Assembly: GCA_030549495.1 (NCBI GenBank)
Contig: JAUIRK010000095.1
Location: 62,001-126,000, forward strand
From: Nectonema munidae
Lineage: Eukaryota; Nematomorpha; Nectonematoida; Nectonematidae
Direction of reading: 5' to 3'
DNA: 64,000 nucleotides
Below the pieces are notes generated by a model. The model saw nothing but the letters and a program-made list of their open reading frames with translations, made no database searches and was not told the origin of the DNA. Shown in pieces: positions 12,692-23,813 of the stretch (its first letter is position 1; every line of letters starts with the position of its first letter). Position numbers and translations under genes: made by a program.

Positions 12692-13229
12692 GTGTGCAGA
12701 AAAAATGCCCAAATTTAAAATTAGGGAAAAATGCCCCAACACAAAAAATTTCAAAAAATTATTAATTAAAATTAAAAAAAATTTTTTTTTTTAAAAAGAT
12801 ATCTCAAGTAAAGATTTTTTGTAAAAAAAACAAAAAGTCAACTTTTCATCTAAAACATTTAAAATTTAATTAAAGTAAACTAAAAAACTCAGCATACGAC
12901 AATTTTTTAAATACAAAAAAATTTTTATAAAACATCAAATATTTTTGGACTTTGTGTATATCAGAACACTTTCTAAATATAATTTATATTTTAACTGATT
13001 TTAAGAACACATTCCCACAAATCTGCACCTTTGCTTTTTGTTTTCAAGAACTTTATAAAGAAAACCACCCTATAGATTAAGAAATTTTGCCTTTCAAAAC
13101 GGTACCAAATAAAAATATTTATATAATTAAAAAAAATCCTGAAAATCAAAAATTAGGGGGCATTTTTTCCTACTTTTTAATTGGGTGCATTTATTCCAGA
13201 GGCAATTTTCCCGAGGGCATTTTTTCCAC
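12692..13229. mobile_element. MITE-like element, about 540 bp, with GAAAAAATGCCC terminal repeats
   Basis: The left end GTGTGCAGAAAAAATGCCC (12692-12710) is the inverted partner of GGGCATTTTTTCCAC (13215-13229). Secondary copies of the same word sit inside both ends (GGGAAAAATGCCCC at about 12723, GGGGGCATTTTTTCC at about 13157). The interior is very AT-rich and non-coding. Target duplication not clear. Confidence 0.6.
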
Positions 13230-14110
13230 TCAAGCAGCGCAAATAAATTAACCCTTTTTTGATTTTATATGTATATAATACTATAATGTATTGTATATGT
13301 ACATAGCAAAAAATGTATTAAAATATATAGAAAATTTCTTTGCATGAATGTACATAGCAAGCATAGGCTAAAAATCTATTAAAATGTATATAAAATTTTA
13401 ATTAAGATGAATGTACATAGGAAGTATAGAAAAAGTTGTGTAATAAAGAGTATTAGTTCATGTACAGTGTACACGATTAATTTACGTATTCAATGTACAC
13501 GTGTACATAGGATAACTCGAAAAATCTTTTAAAATGTAGTGAAAATTTTCTTTTTTTGGATGTACATAGGAAGTATAGGAAAAGTTGGTATTAATCTACG
13601 TATTCAATGTACACACCGTGTACATAGGAAAACTTTCATTGTTAGGTATAGAAATTTAGTTAACATGTATGAACGAATGTACATAGGAAGTATAGAAAAG
13701 TTGTGTAATAAAGAGTTAGTTCATGTACAGTTTACACGATTAATTCACGTATTCAATGTACACGTGTACATAGAAAAATTTTCATTGAAAAGAATAGAAA
13801 TTTATCTAACACGGATGTACATAGGAAGTGTAGAGAAAAATGTAAAAGAAAATTTTTTTATGGATACATAAGGAGAGAATAGGAAAAGTTGTGTAAGATA
13901 GATTTTATTATTAATCTACGTATTCAATGTACACGTGTACATAGTAAAATTGTCATTGTAAGGTATAGAAATTAAGTTAACATGAATGTACATAGCAAAT
14001 ATAGAGAAAAATCTATTAAAATGTATATAAAACTTTCTTTTTATGAATGTACATAGGAAGTATAGAAATGTTGTGTAAAATAGAGTATTAATTCCTGTAC
14101 ACGATTAATT
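13227..14110 (+). repeat. Minisatellite-bearing element, copy 1 (palindromic ATGTACACGTGTACAT unit)
   Basis: Starts with CACTCAAGCAGCGCAAATAA, a start shared in inverted orientation with the copy ending near 59090. Then follow degenerate tandem units of about 120-150 bp, each with TGTACATAGGAAGTATAG, an AAAAGTTGTGTAA block, a TTAATTYACGTATTCA block and the perfect 16-bp palindrome ATGTACACGTGTACAT. The unit starts are near 13407, 13559, 13677, 13813 and 14046. Open frames across it are produced by the repeat and are not genes. The element class is unknown. Confidence 0.8.
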
Positions 14111-14188
14111 CTTGTATTATTAAATTGTATATAAAATTTTCAAAACATAGCGCGAGGCAGTGATGAAACAGCAAATTAAACAAGTTTG

Positions 14189-14403
14189 ATGAGTTGTAAT
14201 GATTAAAATATTTATCAGGTGAATTGTATGATGATTGAAGATATATACGTTAGGTATGTGAGTTTGTTGAAATATGGGAATGGTAATCATGTTGGCAATG
14301 ATTAATAAACATTGATGTGTTGTAATACGGTTGCAAAGTGTATGATGAAATTATTTATCTGCTGAATTGTATGATGATTGAAGATATATGCGTTAGATAA
14401 GGA
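14189..14403. repeat. Tandem duplication with TGAATTGTATGATGATTGAA core
   Basis: Two diverged copies, about 14189-14258 and 14318-14403, share TTTATCWGSTGAATTGTATG and then ATGATTGAAGATATATRCG. They sit between two different minisatellites and may belong to the same composite element. Confidence 0.7.
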
Positions 14404-14471
14404 AACGTTAACACGTTTGAGTTGAACTAGGGTCAATAGGATAATGATTGGTGACTGATGAATTGGGAGAA

Positions 14472-14841
14472 TTTTTAAATACGGAAAAATAAGAATGTTT
14501 TTTAAATATAATGGTATTGTTCGCTAAAGATGACTTTTAAATACGGAAAAATAAGAATGTTTTATTAAGGGTAAAGGTATTATTAACTAAGAATGACTTT
14601 TAAATACGGAAAAATGAGAATGTTTTATTAAGGGTAAAGGTATTATTAATTAAGAATGACTTTTAAATACGGAAAAATAAGAATGTTTTATTAAGGTTTA
14701 TGGTATTGTTAACTAAGGAGGACTTTTAATTTTGGAAAAATAAAAATGTTTTATGGTAATGGTAGTGTTAACTAAAGATGACTTTTAAATTCGGAAAATT
14801 AAGAATGTTTTATTAAGGTTTATGCTATTGTTAACTATGCT
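14472..14841. repeat. Minisatellite, about 62-bp unit, six copies
   Basis: Units start near 14472, 14532, 14594, 14658, 14721 and 14780. Each has GACTTTTAAATACGGAAAAA, then AATAAGAATGTTTTATTAAG, then a TATTGTTAACTAA block. Units differ by a few bases and small indels. Confidence 0.9.
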
Positions 14842-15449
14842 ATTGTCTTTGTTTTTTTCTTTGAACAAGCCATTAAATCATTTGCATTCGCTCATCATGC
14901 TTGGGCGGCATCTAGTGATAGCTCCAGACCTGTCTTTCTTAGGAACCGATCCAATGTTTTGAAGATAATCCGTATCTTTTGTAGTTGTCAGCAATTCATC
15001 ACATTTCCTTGTTGAAATATGTTTCATGAATATATCTAATGAACCCAATCAAAGTAGCACAGGATGAAACATCCGTGCCTTCATCAAACTTCAAGCAAAT
15101 ACAATATCAATTAAAAGACTCCCCAATAAGAGCAATAATAGATATATATATCTTCTATAACCTCAAGAGGTTGGATACGAGAGGCAATAAATTTTGTTCA
15201 AAACATTTATATTTGATTTTGATTGTCAATTTTTAACACGAGAAGTTCATTCAACTACCATAAAAAATGAATCAAAAGATGCAACTAGCGATTGTAGGAA
15301 AAGTTAATTTAATTTAACAAAAACAATTTTACCCCCTAAATAATCTATTGCTAAATTTGCTATCTTTTTTTTTAAAGATTTATAAATTTCGTCAATTTTG
15401 AATTCAGCCAATTTTTTTAACATTAAAATTAAAAAATTAATTTTATTGT

Positions 15450-16185
15450 GCTAAAGTTTGGTATCTTATTTTAAAAGATTAGTAAAGTGTCAAAAGAATA
15501 TACTGACCCTTAAAATGCAAAAGTAATATTCTATTTTTAGAATAGTTTTTTTTTAATTATAGGAAAACTTTTTTAAACTATTGAAATTTTATGGCCTAAA
15601 CCAACAATATAAAAACGTAGAGTTGCTAACCAAATAAAACTTTCGGAAAATGCTTAAACAAATATATGGGGCATTTAATTTTACCTCGAAATATAGAAGT
15701 ATATGATATGGATACTTAGAAAATATAAATCTTCCTAACTAACTCTCATGCCAAAGAGAAAAAATAACCACAAAATATAGAATATTAAATTCACAAAATT
15801 TTCTTATGAAAAACTGAGAAGAAAAAATTGTTACACTGACCTCAACCGACCTTTAAAACATGAAAGTAGTAAAAATTATAAATAAAGACCATTTTTTAAT
15901 ACTTGAAATTATGGTAAAGTTTGTATCTTTTTATGAGAGATTAATAAGTGAAGTGTGAAAAGAATATATTGACCTAAAACTTTTTTAAACTATATAATTT
16001 TGATAGCCTAAAATCAGCAATGTCAGACAAGAAGTTGCTGCCCAATATAAACTTTTAGAAAAAGCTTGAATAAGTATAAAGGTCATTTAAATTTATTTAG
16101 AAATAGTAATATATGTTATGGATACTTATAATATAGAAAATCTTACTGATAGTTTAATTCATAACAAAATGAGAATGCGTTTTTT
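15450..16185. repeat. Diverged direct duplication, offset about 460 bp
   Basis: 15451-15770 and 15913-16185 share in the same order TAAAGTTTGGTATCTT, AAAAGAATATACTGACC, AACTTTTTTAAACTAT, ATATGTTATGGATACTTA (variants) and a following AATCTT word. A third, weaker copy may start near 15340. The rest of 14842-17058 is AT-rich, and I see no gene in it. Confidence 0.65.
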
Positions 16186-17062
16186 TTTCCAAAAAAACAA
16201 ATCAAACCCCGTATTCTTTACTGGTACGTTTCTGAGCCAAATTTTGAGTTGAAAGTATATGAAAATTGTTAGATTTTGTCAATTTACATCAAAGTTAAAA
16301 AAAATTTTTTAGATCAAACTATGCCTATAACATCCTCTATAGAAGTGGGCATTTATCTTTTCAATTAGTAAAATTAAAGTTTAAGATACATTGAATAATA
16401 ATGAGCAGGCTTCTGAACGATGGAATGCCTCTGGGTCAAATAAAATTCAGATTGACAAAAATATATTAGCACAAGTAATAAAAAATTTAAATTTTGCACA
16501 AAACAATGTGGTGTCTGCCCTAAAAACTCAAATCTTTGTATAAATTTTGAAAAAACGAAGTCTCAAACGTTATTGTCACACAACCTCTTTCATGAAAAAA
16601 ATTTATTAACTATATGACAGGTGAATTAAAAAAATTGTTAGGAGATTCTCTGAGTGAGCGATGCCAACAAAAAGAAACCATGATATATAGAGTATTTAAA
16701 GATTCATTTTTTTTATCTATCCCGCTACTCATCAGTATATCCTTTCTTATAATACCAGTGATTTCCATTCATTTTTCCAACGGATTTTTTGTGGACCCCT
16801 TATTTTTGTTGCTACCAATTTTTTAAGTCGTCTTTTTTTAATCAAAAATATGAGAATAAGTAAGCCGTTCTAATCGCTATTTTTTATTTGTTTACTCAAT
16901 TAATTTTATATAGTATATATTTTTGACTCTGTTTTCTATTAAAATTGAAAAATAATTAATTTTATAAATTCAAATTTTACTAAGGCAAAAAAGTAAAATT
17001 TGTTATTCAAAAAACATGTTGTTAGTGTGTACCTTAACTTGGCGCTATGAAGCTAAACTTAA

Positions 17063-17191
17063 CGCATTTAAGGCCAAGCAAAGCAGACGATATCTAAAAA
17101 ACGCAGACGATTTATATTCAAAGTCATTGAAAAAAGCAGACGAAGATGAAATTACTTATGTTCCAAAATAGGAACATTGGCCGTAAATAGG
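17063..17191 (-). mobile_element. TTAA-flanked piggyBac-type MITE (GCAGACGA family), 129 bp
   Basis: Flanked by TTAA on both sides (17059-17062 and 17192-17195), the piggyBac target duplication. Ends are CGCATTTAAGGCC and, inverted, CCTATTTACGGCC. It is a near copy, in the opposite orientation, of 63294-63424. Inside are three GCAGACGA words and, beside one end, the hairpin GTTCC-AAAATA-GGAAC. It is non-coding and would need a transposase supplied from elsewhere. Confidence 0.85.
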
Positions 17192-17192
17192 T

Positions 17193-17330
17193 TAAGTTGG
17201 TTAGATATTTGGCTTTGATACCACAAGCTGTTGGGTTCGATTCAGCATCAAGTTTCCCTTGTTCATAGTTCGACACAAACGGTGCAATTGCGCTTTGCAA
17301 TGAAAACAATGAACTGAAGGTGTTTTGATA
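17193..17330 (+). mobile_element. SINE, tRNA-derived family 1
   Basis: Carries GTTGGGTTCGATTCAGCATC, a B-box-like GGTTCGAT core, followed by CATAGTTCGACACAAACGG and GTGCAATTGCGC, as in the copies at 21184, 41218 and 47363. It abuts the TTAA of the MITE at 17063-17191 with no gap. It is diverged from the other copies by many substitutions. Confidence 0.75.
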
Positions 17331-18269
17331 AAATAGATTTCCAGTAGTAGAAAAACTTCATAGCGGAGAAAAACAGACACTTTAAAATTTTGAACAGAAG
17401 TTCATCAATTTAATCGAAAAGCAACTTTGGTCCATTGGCTTTTGAAACTTGCAGCAAGGTTGAATAAAAGGTGAGAAAGTTGTCATTTATTCCTTTTTAC
17501 TTTTTTTATTGGAAATAAATTCTTTTTCGTCGATTAACTTTGCTTTTTTGTTATACAGGCAGCCTGAGCGAAATCACACACTCGATTTGATCGTGAATAA
17601 TATTTAGTTTTTGGCAAGTAAATGAAAGTTACAAATGTTCACTTTGCTAGGAGATATATTATCTTATCTTTTATGACATAATATAAACATTTTGACTTAT
17701 GTTTCGAATAATGCTATTCTAATCAAAATGAATGAATTGTAATTTTCAAGGAAGCGTTTACGTTTTCATACATGAAATTTGAACAAACTGAATCGTTTGC
17801 CCCTGACACATTTGCAGCCCTCAAACCCATAGGAGTTGTGAGATTTGCATGGCGTTGCTTTTTAAAAATCTAGCAATAATTGCAATAAAAGCTCTTATAC
17901 AACTTTGGCTTGAACAGACACAAACATCCATAAAAATGTAGGTAATGAATGAAGCCTAGGTGTTGAAGAGAATATGAAATTGGTATCGATTGTGACAGTA
18001 AGTATGTAGAGTTAGTTGTAAACGCATTGATATAATTGCGAGACTTCTACACCGCACCACTACGTTTGCGAAGAATGAATTCAACATTCGTTTCTATCAT
18101 CAATGATTGAATTCGCCACACACCCGCTGATTCTAGCAATGGTGGCTGCAAAATCACTTTAGATATGAGTACACACCTTCAATTCAATACTGCAATATAA
18201 AGTATTATACTTGATGAATTTTCATAGTTTAATTAGAATCTTCATTCAAATGAAGGTAAATTTTATAAT
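17331..18269. other. No gene recognised
   Basis: AT-rich. 17990-18140 is slightly less AT-rich and holds a duplicated GAATTCAA/GAATTCG neighbourhood, but no splice-flanked open frame was found. Confidence 0.4.
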
Positions 18270-19620
18270 TTGGGTATGGTAAGAATAAAAGTTATGCAAT
18301 AAAATGAAAGCTTGAAGAGTTTGATCTTGATATTCATGATCATATTCTAGCTTTTGAAAGAGATTGAGCAAGTTTGATGATAAAACTTGGTAAGCTTAGT
18401 GGATGCTTGCATCAAATATCTTATGCTCATACGATAAATTTGGCTATTTGCGATGTTTTATACAAAAAACAAAGTAACGTACGAGAATCATTTTTTGTTG
18501 AGGAAAGAAGTGATGAGAACAACTGGTGTTTGAAAATGATATTTTTGGGTTTGATCGAAGTAATCTTGAAAAACCAATATACATTTATTATATTATAAAG
18601 AAAAAAGCTCAAATTTTAAGGAAATTTTGAGCATAGGAAAATTATTAAAATTTTCAAAAAGTCTCCTTTAAAAAATGAAATTTTACAGAATAATGTAAAA
18701 AGGAAGCATTAAACTTCGTCTCTTCTATTCCAAAACAAGATGAAACGGTTTGGTTATGATCGTAGAATGGTTTCTTATGTTCCTGCGTGGCGAAAGCTTT
18801 AATTGATTTAAAAGAAAATGTTTTTGTCTGATACAGAAACAAAATTTTTCAAAGATGTTTTTGAAACATTAAAATAGCTTCTGGAAGGATATGTAACAGA
18901 CATTCAAACTTTTTTGTTTTTTTTAATTTTTTTTTTTGATTTTTGATTAACTAAGTTCACACATTACCTCGTTTTCCTCTAAAGTTTCAAGATTAAATAT
19001 GAGGAAAAATAAAAATCTTATAAGTCTCCTAGAGTACTTGAATTCGAGTGAGAACTACAAAGAATTATTTTCTCAAAAAAGTTCTACACTTCTTGGCAAA
19101 TCTCAAGTTAAAAAATTTGCAATAGATATGATGTTAAAAAGAAGCAGTAGAGAAATCAAAAACTTCGCTGACAATACTTTTTTGAAAAAGATAAAATTAT
19201 TAAAGATCTGAATGAAAAATTAGAGTTATTTCAAAGAATGTTAGAAAGAATATATTTGATGAGCTTCAGGTTTTGGAAAATTCAAAAACTCATTCATCAC
19301 AAAATTAAAAACAAAGTTGCGTGATAACAGCATTATTGATTGTTTGACTTTTTTGAGAAGTTTTTATAAAAATACGCTAAATGAAGTTTACTTGATTATG
19401 CATCGCTCTACCTGATATTTTTTTTTGTTTTTTAGGTTAAAATGTGCTATTAATTAATTATTTTTTCAAATAAAGTTTAAATGTCTTGTGCAAATTATAA
19501 CTTTTTCATAAAACATCAGTTTAAAATTAGCATCTATGTAAAAAAATTTGTTAAAATTTTTCGAGAATTTTCGAGATTTTCTTTATATATACGAGAAATC
19601 TCGAGACGGGATAAAAATAA
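18270..19620 (+). pseudogene. Decayed hAT transposase
   Basis: hAT blocks appear in order: LDLDIHDHI then MIKLGKLSGCLHQ and YAHTINLAICDVLYKK (about 18320-18475), the classic hAT stretch around the catalytic region. An L-rich middle with RKNKNLISLLEYLNSS follows (18999-19090). The C-terminal dimerisation end has KLRDNSIIDCLTFLRSFYK-like residues (about 19290-19365). The frame is interrupted by many stops and shifts. Near the 3' side, CGAGAATTTTCGAGA and GAGAAATCTCGAGAC (19562-19605) may be the terminal repeat region; similar CTCGAGAAT/CTCGAT words flank the hAT relic at 56480-58095, so the two are likely one family. Not functional. Confidence 0.75.
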
Positions 19621-19886
19621 AAAACATTAATAAACCCTACTCTTGAGTCTCTCCTTAGTATCCCTTTTAACAAAAAATTAGGAGGTTGCCAACAACTACC
19701 TCTGCACTAACACTAAGCACTCCTCTTTACTCCATTGTCTCTCTGCGTTGGTTTGATAAAGGCGATTGTCAGCAAAAATTCACTTATTTAAAACTTCTTT
19801 CCCAATAAATTGTTCACTGTATCCCTCTTTAATTTTTCACGCTAAAGGTTTTACTCTAGTCTTGAATAAAAAGTAATGGAGGTTAA

Positions 19887-20015
19887 CCCAAATACAACCA
19901 ACGTCACGTATAGGTGACACCTTTTAAATAAAATCGTCTGCGTTTATAAATGCCTTTTAATACAAATCTTCTGCTTTACATTAGATATCGTCTGATTATA
20001 CCGAACGTAAACGGA
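19887..20015 (+). mobile_element. TTAA-flanked piggyBac-type MITE, 129 bp
   Basis: TTAA on both sides (19883-19886 and 20016-20019). The inside shows the hairpin GTCAC-GTATAG-GTGAC near the left end, then ATCGTCTGCG, a TCTTCTGC variant and ATATCGTCTG, the same order and spacing as in 63294-63424. Its length equals that of the 17063 copy. It is strongly diverged, so older. Confidence 0.75.
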
Positions 20016-20019
20016 TTAA

Positions 20020-21183
20020 GAGGTTGTTATCCAGGAAAGATTGTTTTTTTCCACTAAAAGTAATGTTCCTCGAGCGCCACTTTGAAAAATTTTTGTTCAA
20101 CTTTGAAAAATTGGCGTTTTCGTCCAAGCCTGAAAAACAATACTTGGAGAGATTTTCGATCGAATCTATTTTCCATCTACCTAAGAAGAATAATACATTG
20201 AAAAAAAACTTTCAAATATCAGATAAAAGTGAAAAGCAAAAGAAGTAGTCACTTTATTTTGCCTACTTTGATGTTGAGGTTGTTGTCTTGATCCAGTTTA
20301 GAGATTTTATTTACAACTCGCTTCAAATGACCGTGTCATACACCTTTATTTGAGAACAGATGTAACTCAATTACCCATTTTTGGTGGAAAAGATTCCTTT
20401 GTGCAAACTTCCTTTAATTTCGAGCTTATTATATATATTTATTAATTATTATTGCAGCCAAATTACATCTAAATTCTAGGCTATAGTATTCATATTATTT
20501 TTAAGTAAAATAAATGTTACATGGTGTATAAAATTATATGAAGTAGTTTTTAGTAAAAAATAAAGCTAAATTCTTCTTTATGGTGATTATCATCATCTGA
20601 TTGAATAGAAGAACTCAATTAAACTAACAAAAATAAGAATTAACCAGCAGCAGCAAGCAAGCTATTTTCAAATGGTTTTCAGTCAAAATGGTCACCGTGA
20701 CCGAGGAAATAAAAATTGCCTGCTTTAAGTTGCATGAAAATACATTAGAGGATAAAAATAGACACTTAATTTTGCGCTAACCAGTTTAATCCTACCGTCA
20801 TTCTGTCTGTTTTTTCTGCGATCAAATGTGTTTGAGGGTTTCAAGTATTTTAAAGTATTAAAAAAACAAAAAATTCATTTGAAATAGGTGAGGATGAATT
20901 TCAAACAGCTCGTGCTTAAAAATAAATTTCCTGGCTTGTAATAACATTTCAGATGGCTTGAAATTTTATAAACTTCTATTATTATTTTGAATCTTCTAAA
21001 ATGTAATATAAATGCGCAAAATAACTTTCCTCTTTGCTAAAACATGAAAAAGCTTTTATTTATTTTTGAATTAAATTACAATTTCAATTAAATAAAATAG
21101 ATTCGAGAAATGTTTTTTAGATCACATAACAGTATATACAAACGTAATTTCAAAAATGATTTTAAAATGAAAAGGGTGTGAGT
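20020..21183. other. No gene recognised; piggyBac-type end remnant at about 20685-20765
   Basis: A 74-codon frame at 20024-20248 is lysine- and phenylalanine-rich with no recognised domain, and I do not call it. At 20690 GGTCACCGTGACC (stem GGTCAC/GTGACC) is followed by GAGGAAATAAAAATTGCCTG, matching the inner left end of the MITE at 63044; no right end found. Confidence 0.45.
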
Positions 21184-21330
21184 AAGGTTGATTAGGTACT
21201 GGGTTTCGATAACTCAAGGTCTTGGCTTCGATCCCGCATCAAGCCTACTTTCTCATAGTTCGATACAAGCGGCGCAATTGTGCCTTCTCGATGAAAACAC
21301 CTCCCGGTACCTTTATATATACATAACTAA
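21184..21330 (+). mobile_element. SINE, tRNA-derived family 1
   Basis: tRNA-like head with TTAGGTACTGGGTTTCGATA and the B-box block GCTTCGATCCC, then GATACAAGCGGCGCAATTG and CCTTCTCGATGAAAACACC, ending in CGGTACCTTT and a short AT tail. Close to the copy at 47363. Pol III-transcribed and LINE-mobilised by family knowledge. The short frames over it are by-products. Confidence 0.85.
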
Positions 21331-23295
21331 TTGCGCGCCGTATTTGAGCACAATGGGACGCAGAGCGAATGGATAAAACCCTAACTCCACATCTGAGACG
21401 ATTACTCTTGGTTGGATAGCTTCCTTTTTGAATAATAATTAGAAATTCTGCTCGAGAGATTATTATAATTGAAAACATTTTTGAGTAAGAAAATTTATCG
21501 CATTGCTTCCAATGGGATAAAACTTTCGAAAGAAATTTTCATGAATTTTTCGTTCAAATATGTGGTGTGATATTAATGGTATTTGTTGAATGCAAAATGT
21601 ATTTTCAGAAACGTGACTTTTTAAAGGAGTATTTTAACGTGTGTGTCTTTTTCATAACACGTAATCACATGATGGTTAGAGCTAGGGTAAAAAGAGGAGG
21701 AAATATGGAATATTTTTTAAAAAGGAGAGCGTTTGCATATTAATGAATTTCACTTAAATTTGGTTTGAAGCATTTCAACATTAAACAGATCTTCTCATTT
21801 TCAGTAATTAAATCAACTTGTCTTCTGTTCATCCCGTGACTGGTAAATTTGTAAAACTTAAGTACTTAATTCAATTCGTTTTTCTGACAAAAGTCATTGA
21901 AAATTAAGTTTATTGAACCATGTTTTCTATTATTTAGCTCTGAAAAAAGGTGTCAGGAAAGAGAATAATTGTGTTAGAGAAAAAACATTTAATTCTTGTG
22001 AATATTAAATAGTTTTCCTCTTAGCTATAAAATTAAATTCTTGAATTGAAGAATAAGATATCACAAGTTTCATAATAGATGCAATTCATATTATTTTATT
22101 TTACAGAGGGAGTATATAAATCAAAATATTGGAGAAGGAAGAGGGGGGAGGGGGAAGTGAAATTTGGTAATTGTATCTACTCTAAAAAACGTTTGTATCA
22201 GTGTATTCATTTATATCTAGCATATATATTATCCATATTATTATATCTAGCGATGCATTTTTTATGGAAATTTATTTTTGGTATGTACTTTGTTGAGAAG
22301 TATTAATTTTTGTGTTCATAAAAGATGGGAGCAATATCTACTTCTCACGACTTCCTCCATCTCCCACACTTCCTCCCCTTATATTTTACTAAACAAACAA
22401 AACAATACCTAAGAAGCTTGATCAGAAGTGGCGAAGCTTTTATAGGGTAAGCTTTTTTTATAGTTTTTATAGGAGATGATGCGCGAGAAATCTCTTATTC
22501 TCTTTTGACGCCATCTTTATCCTAAGCTTAAGCTTTATTTTAATTATTTTAATTGAAAACTGCATTTATTAGCTTTAAGTTTTCTCGGTATCAAAGATCT
22601 CAAGCAAATTGAGTAATTTTTAGCATACAATCACATTTTACTATCCGATACCCAGCTAGATACCCCTGAGCTCGATTGTTATTTTGATTCAGGAAATATG
22701 CCCTAACTTACGCAATGAAACTTCGTTAGGACGAAGGTTTGGGGGTGTATGTATTATTTTTGGAATTTCAAGAGCTGTTGGAATAAGCTGGTGTGTAAAA
22801 GCAAATCCGGTTTGCCTCATTTAATGCGAGTTAATGAACGCTGATTTCACACGCTTATTTTTCTGTGAATTATAAACTTAAAACATATATAGTGAAATAT
22901 CTCCTACAATATTTCTACAAAGAATAGAAATTCTATATATTTTCATTATTTTTTGGATTTCCTAAAAATGTTCAGTGATCAAATCTTCGATTTTTCCAAA
23001 GAGCTGTTAATGGGCCCAAAAATTCGTAAAATAACTAAATTGACTTACTTTTAATTAATAGATGCTATCAAAAAGGTTATCTTAGCATGCAATTTTTAAA
23101 ATATTAATACGAAAAATTGAATCAAGTTTAGTTTGACCTTACCATTTTAAAATTATCTCACAAGGAAAAATTTCTACGCTGTCTAGATTTTTAGAAGATT
23201 TAAACAGTTGTGATAAATGTTCGATAGGTTTCGTTGGCAAAGTTATAAGTTGTTATCTTCATTCTAAAATCTTTTAAAATCCGTGAAGGCATCAA
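21331..23295. other. No gene recognised
   Basis: AT-rich, with mixed patches such as 22330-22380 (pyrimidine-rich) and 22640-22860. The latter holds the small perfect hairpin CTTCGT-TAGG-ACGAAG near 22727. No exon-like frame or paired repeats found. Confidence 0.4.
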
Positions 23296-23465
23296 TGGTT
23301 GCTAGGCTGTACCTCTCATCTTAACAGTTGAAAGTCAGGGTTCGATCCCCAAGCCTCCAAACTCTTAAAAACAAAATCACAAGACCCATCTCAAGCATAA
23401 TGAGAGCATAGCCTTTTACGGTTGAAAGTCCTTTGATACCAACCAACAAACCAACCAACAAACAT
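23296..23465 (+). mobile_element. SINE, tRNA-derived family 2 with ACCAACAA tail
   Basis: The tRNA-like head TGGTTGCTAGGCTG is followed 40 bp on by a perfect B box GGGTTCGATCCCC (23338-23350). A unique body follows, then a simple-repeat tail of ACCAACAAACC words (about 23438-23464), as LINE-mobilised SINEs have. Different from family 1. Confidence 0.75.
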
Positions 23466-23697
23466 TAGTGTCATAAAAATTGATTGAAGAGATAAGCAGA
23501 TAATTATTTATTTTTTTATTTTTTTTTAAATTTATTTATTTAGAAAAAAGAATTAGAAAAATAATCTGAAATATAAAAAGAAGGTGGAGCAAACCAATTA
23601 GGTTCTTGTCACACCAAAAAAAACAAATTTTAACAACAGATGTAAAAACAGAATGTTCAAAATTAGAACAATTAGTTTTAAAAAATTTGGGACTACA

Positions 23698-23813
23698 CCC
23701 TTGAGGACCATCATGAGACCAGTGTCTCAAGAATTGAAAATCCTCTGCTTTAAATATATAAAACTCCGTTGACAAGGAAATCAGGCATCAGTCTACAAAA
23801 TTCTAGTCCTAAT
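23698..23813 (+). mobile_element. piggyBac-type MITE, family 1, about 116 bp
   Basis: Left end CCCTTGAGGACC, then the hairpin GAGAC-CAGT-GTCTC, then TTGAAAATCCTCTGCTTTAA and ATATATAAAACTCCGTTGA. The right end carries TAGTCCT, the inverted partner of AGGAC. Same order as 63044-63167. It is diverged and the TTAA flanks are lost. Confidence 0.75.

Noticed and set aside
13539-13871. 110-codon open frame with repeated MYIGS words
   Set aside because: It is made by the minisatellite unit; the peptide repeats follow the DNA repeat and composition is not coding.
13227-14841. CRISPR-like array
   Set aside because: Repeats are direct tandem units without unique spacers of fixed size, in a eukaryotic context.
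20024-20248. 74-codon frame rich in Lys and Phe
   Set aside because: Typical of chance frames in AT-rich DNA; no domain, no splice or poly(A) context, starts next to a MITE.
21184-21330. Possible tRNA gene
   Set aside because: Multi-copy, with no acceptor-stem pairing that I can find and a conserved non-tRNA body; a SINE.
22723-22740. Hairpin CTTCGT-TAGG-ACGAAG as a regulatory RNA
   Set aside because: A 6-bp stem is expected by chance in this much sequence, and no conserved neighbours or second copy were seen.
23338-23350. Possible tRNA gene
   Set aside because: Only the B box is good. The flanking arms do not fold into a cloverleaf and the unit ends in a simple-repeat tail, so it is a SINE.
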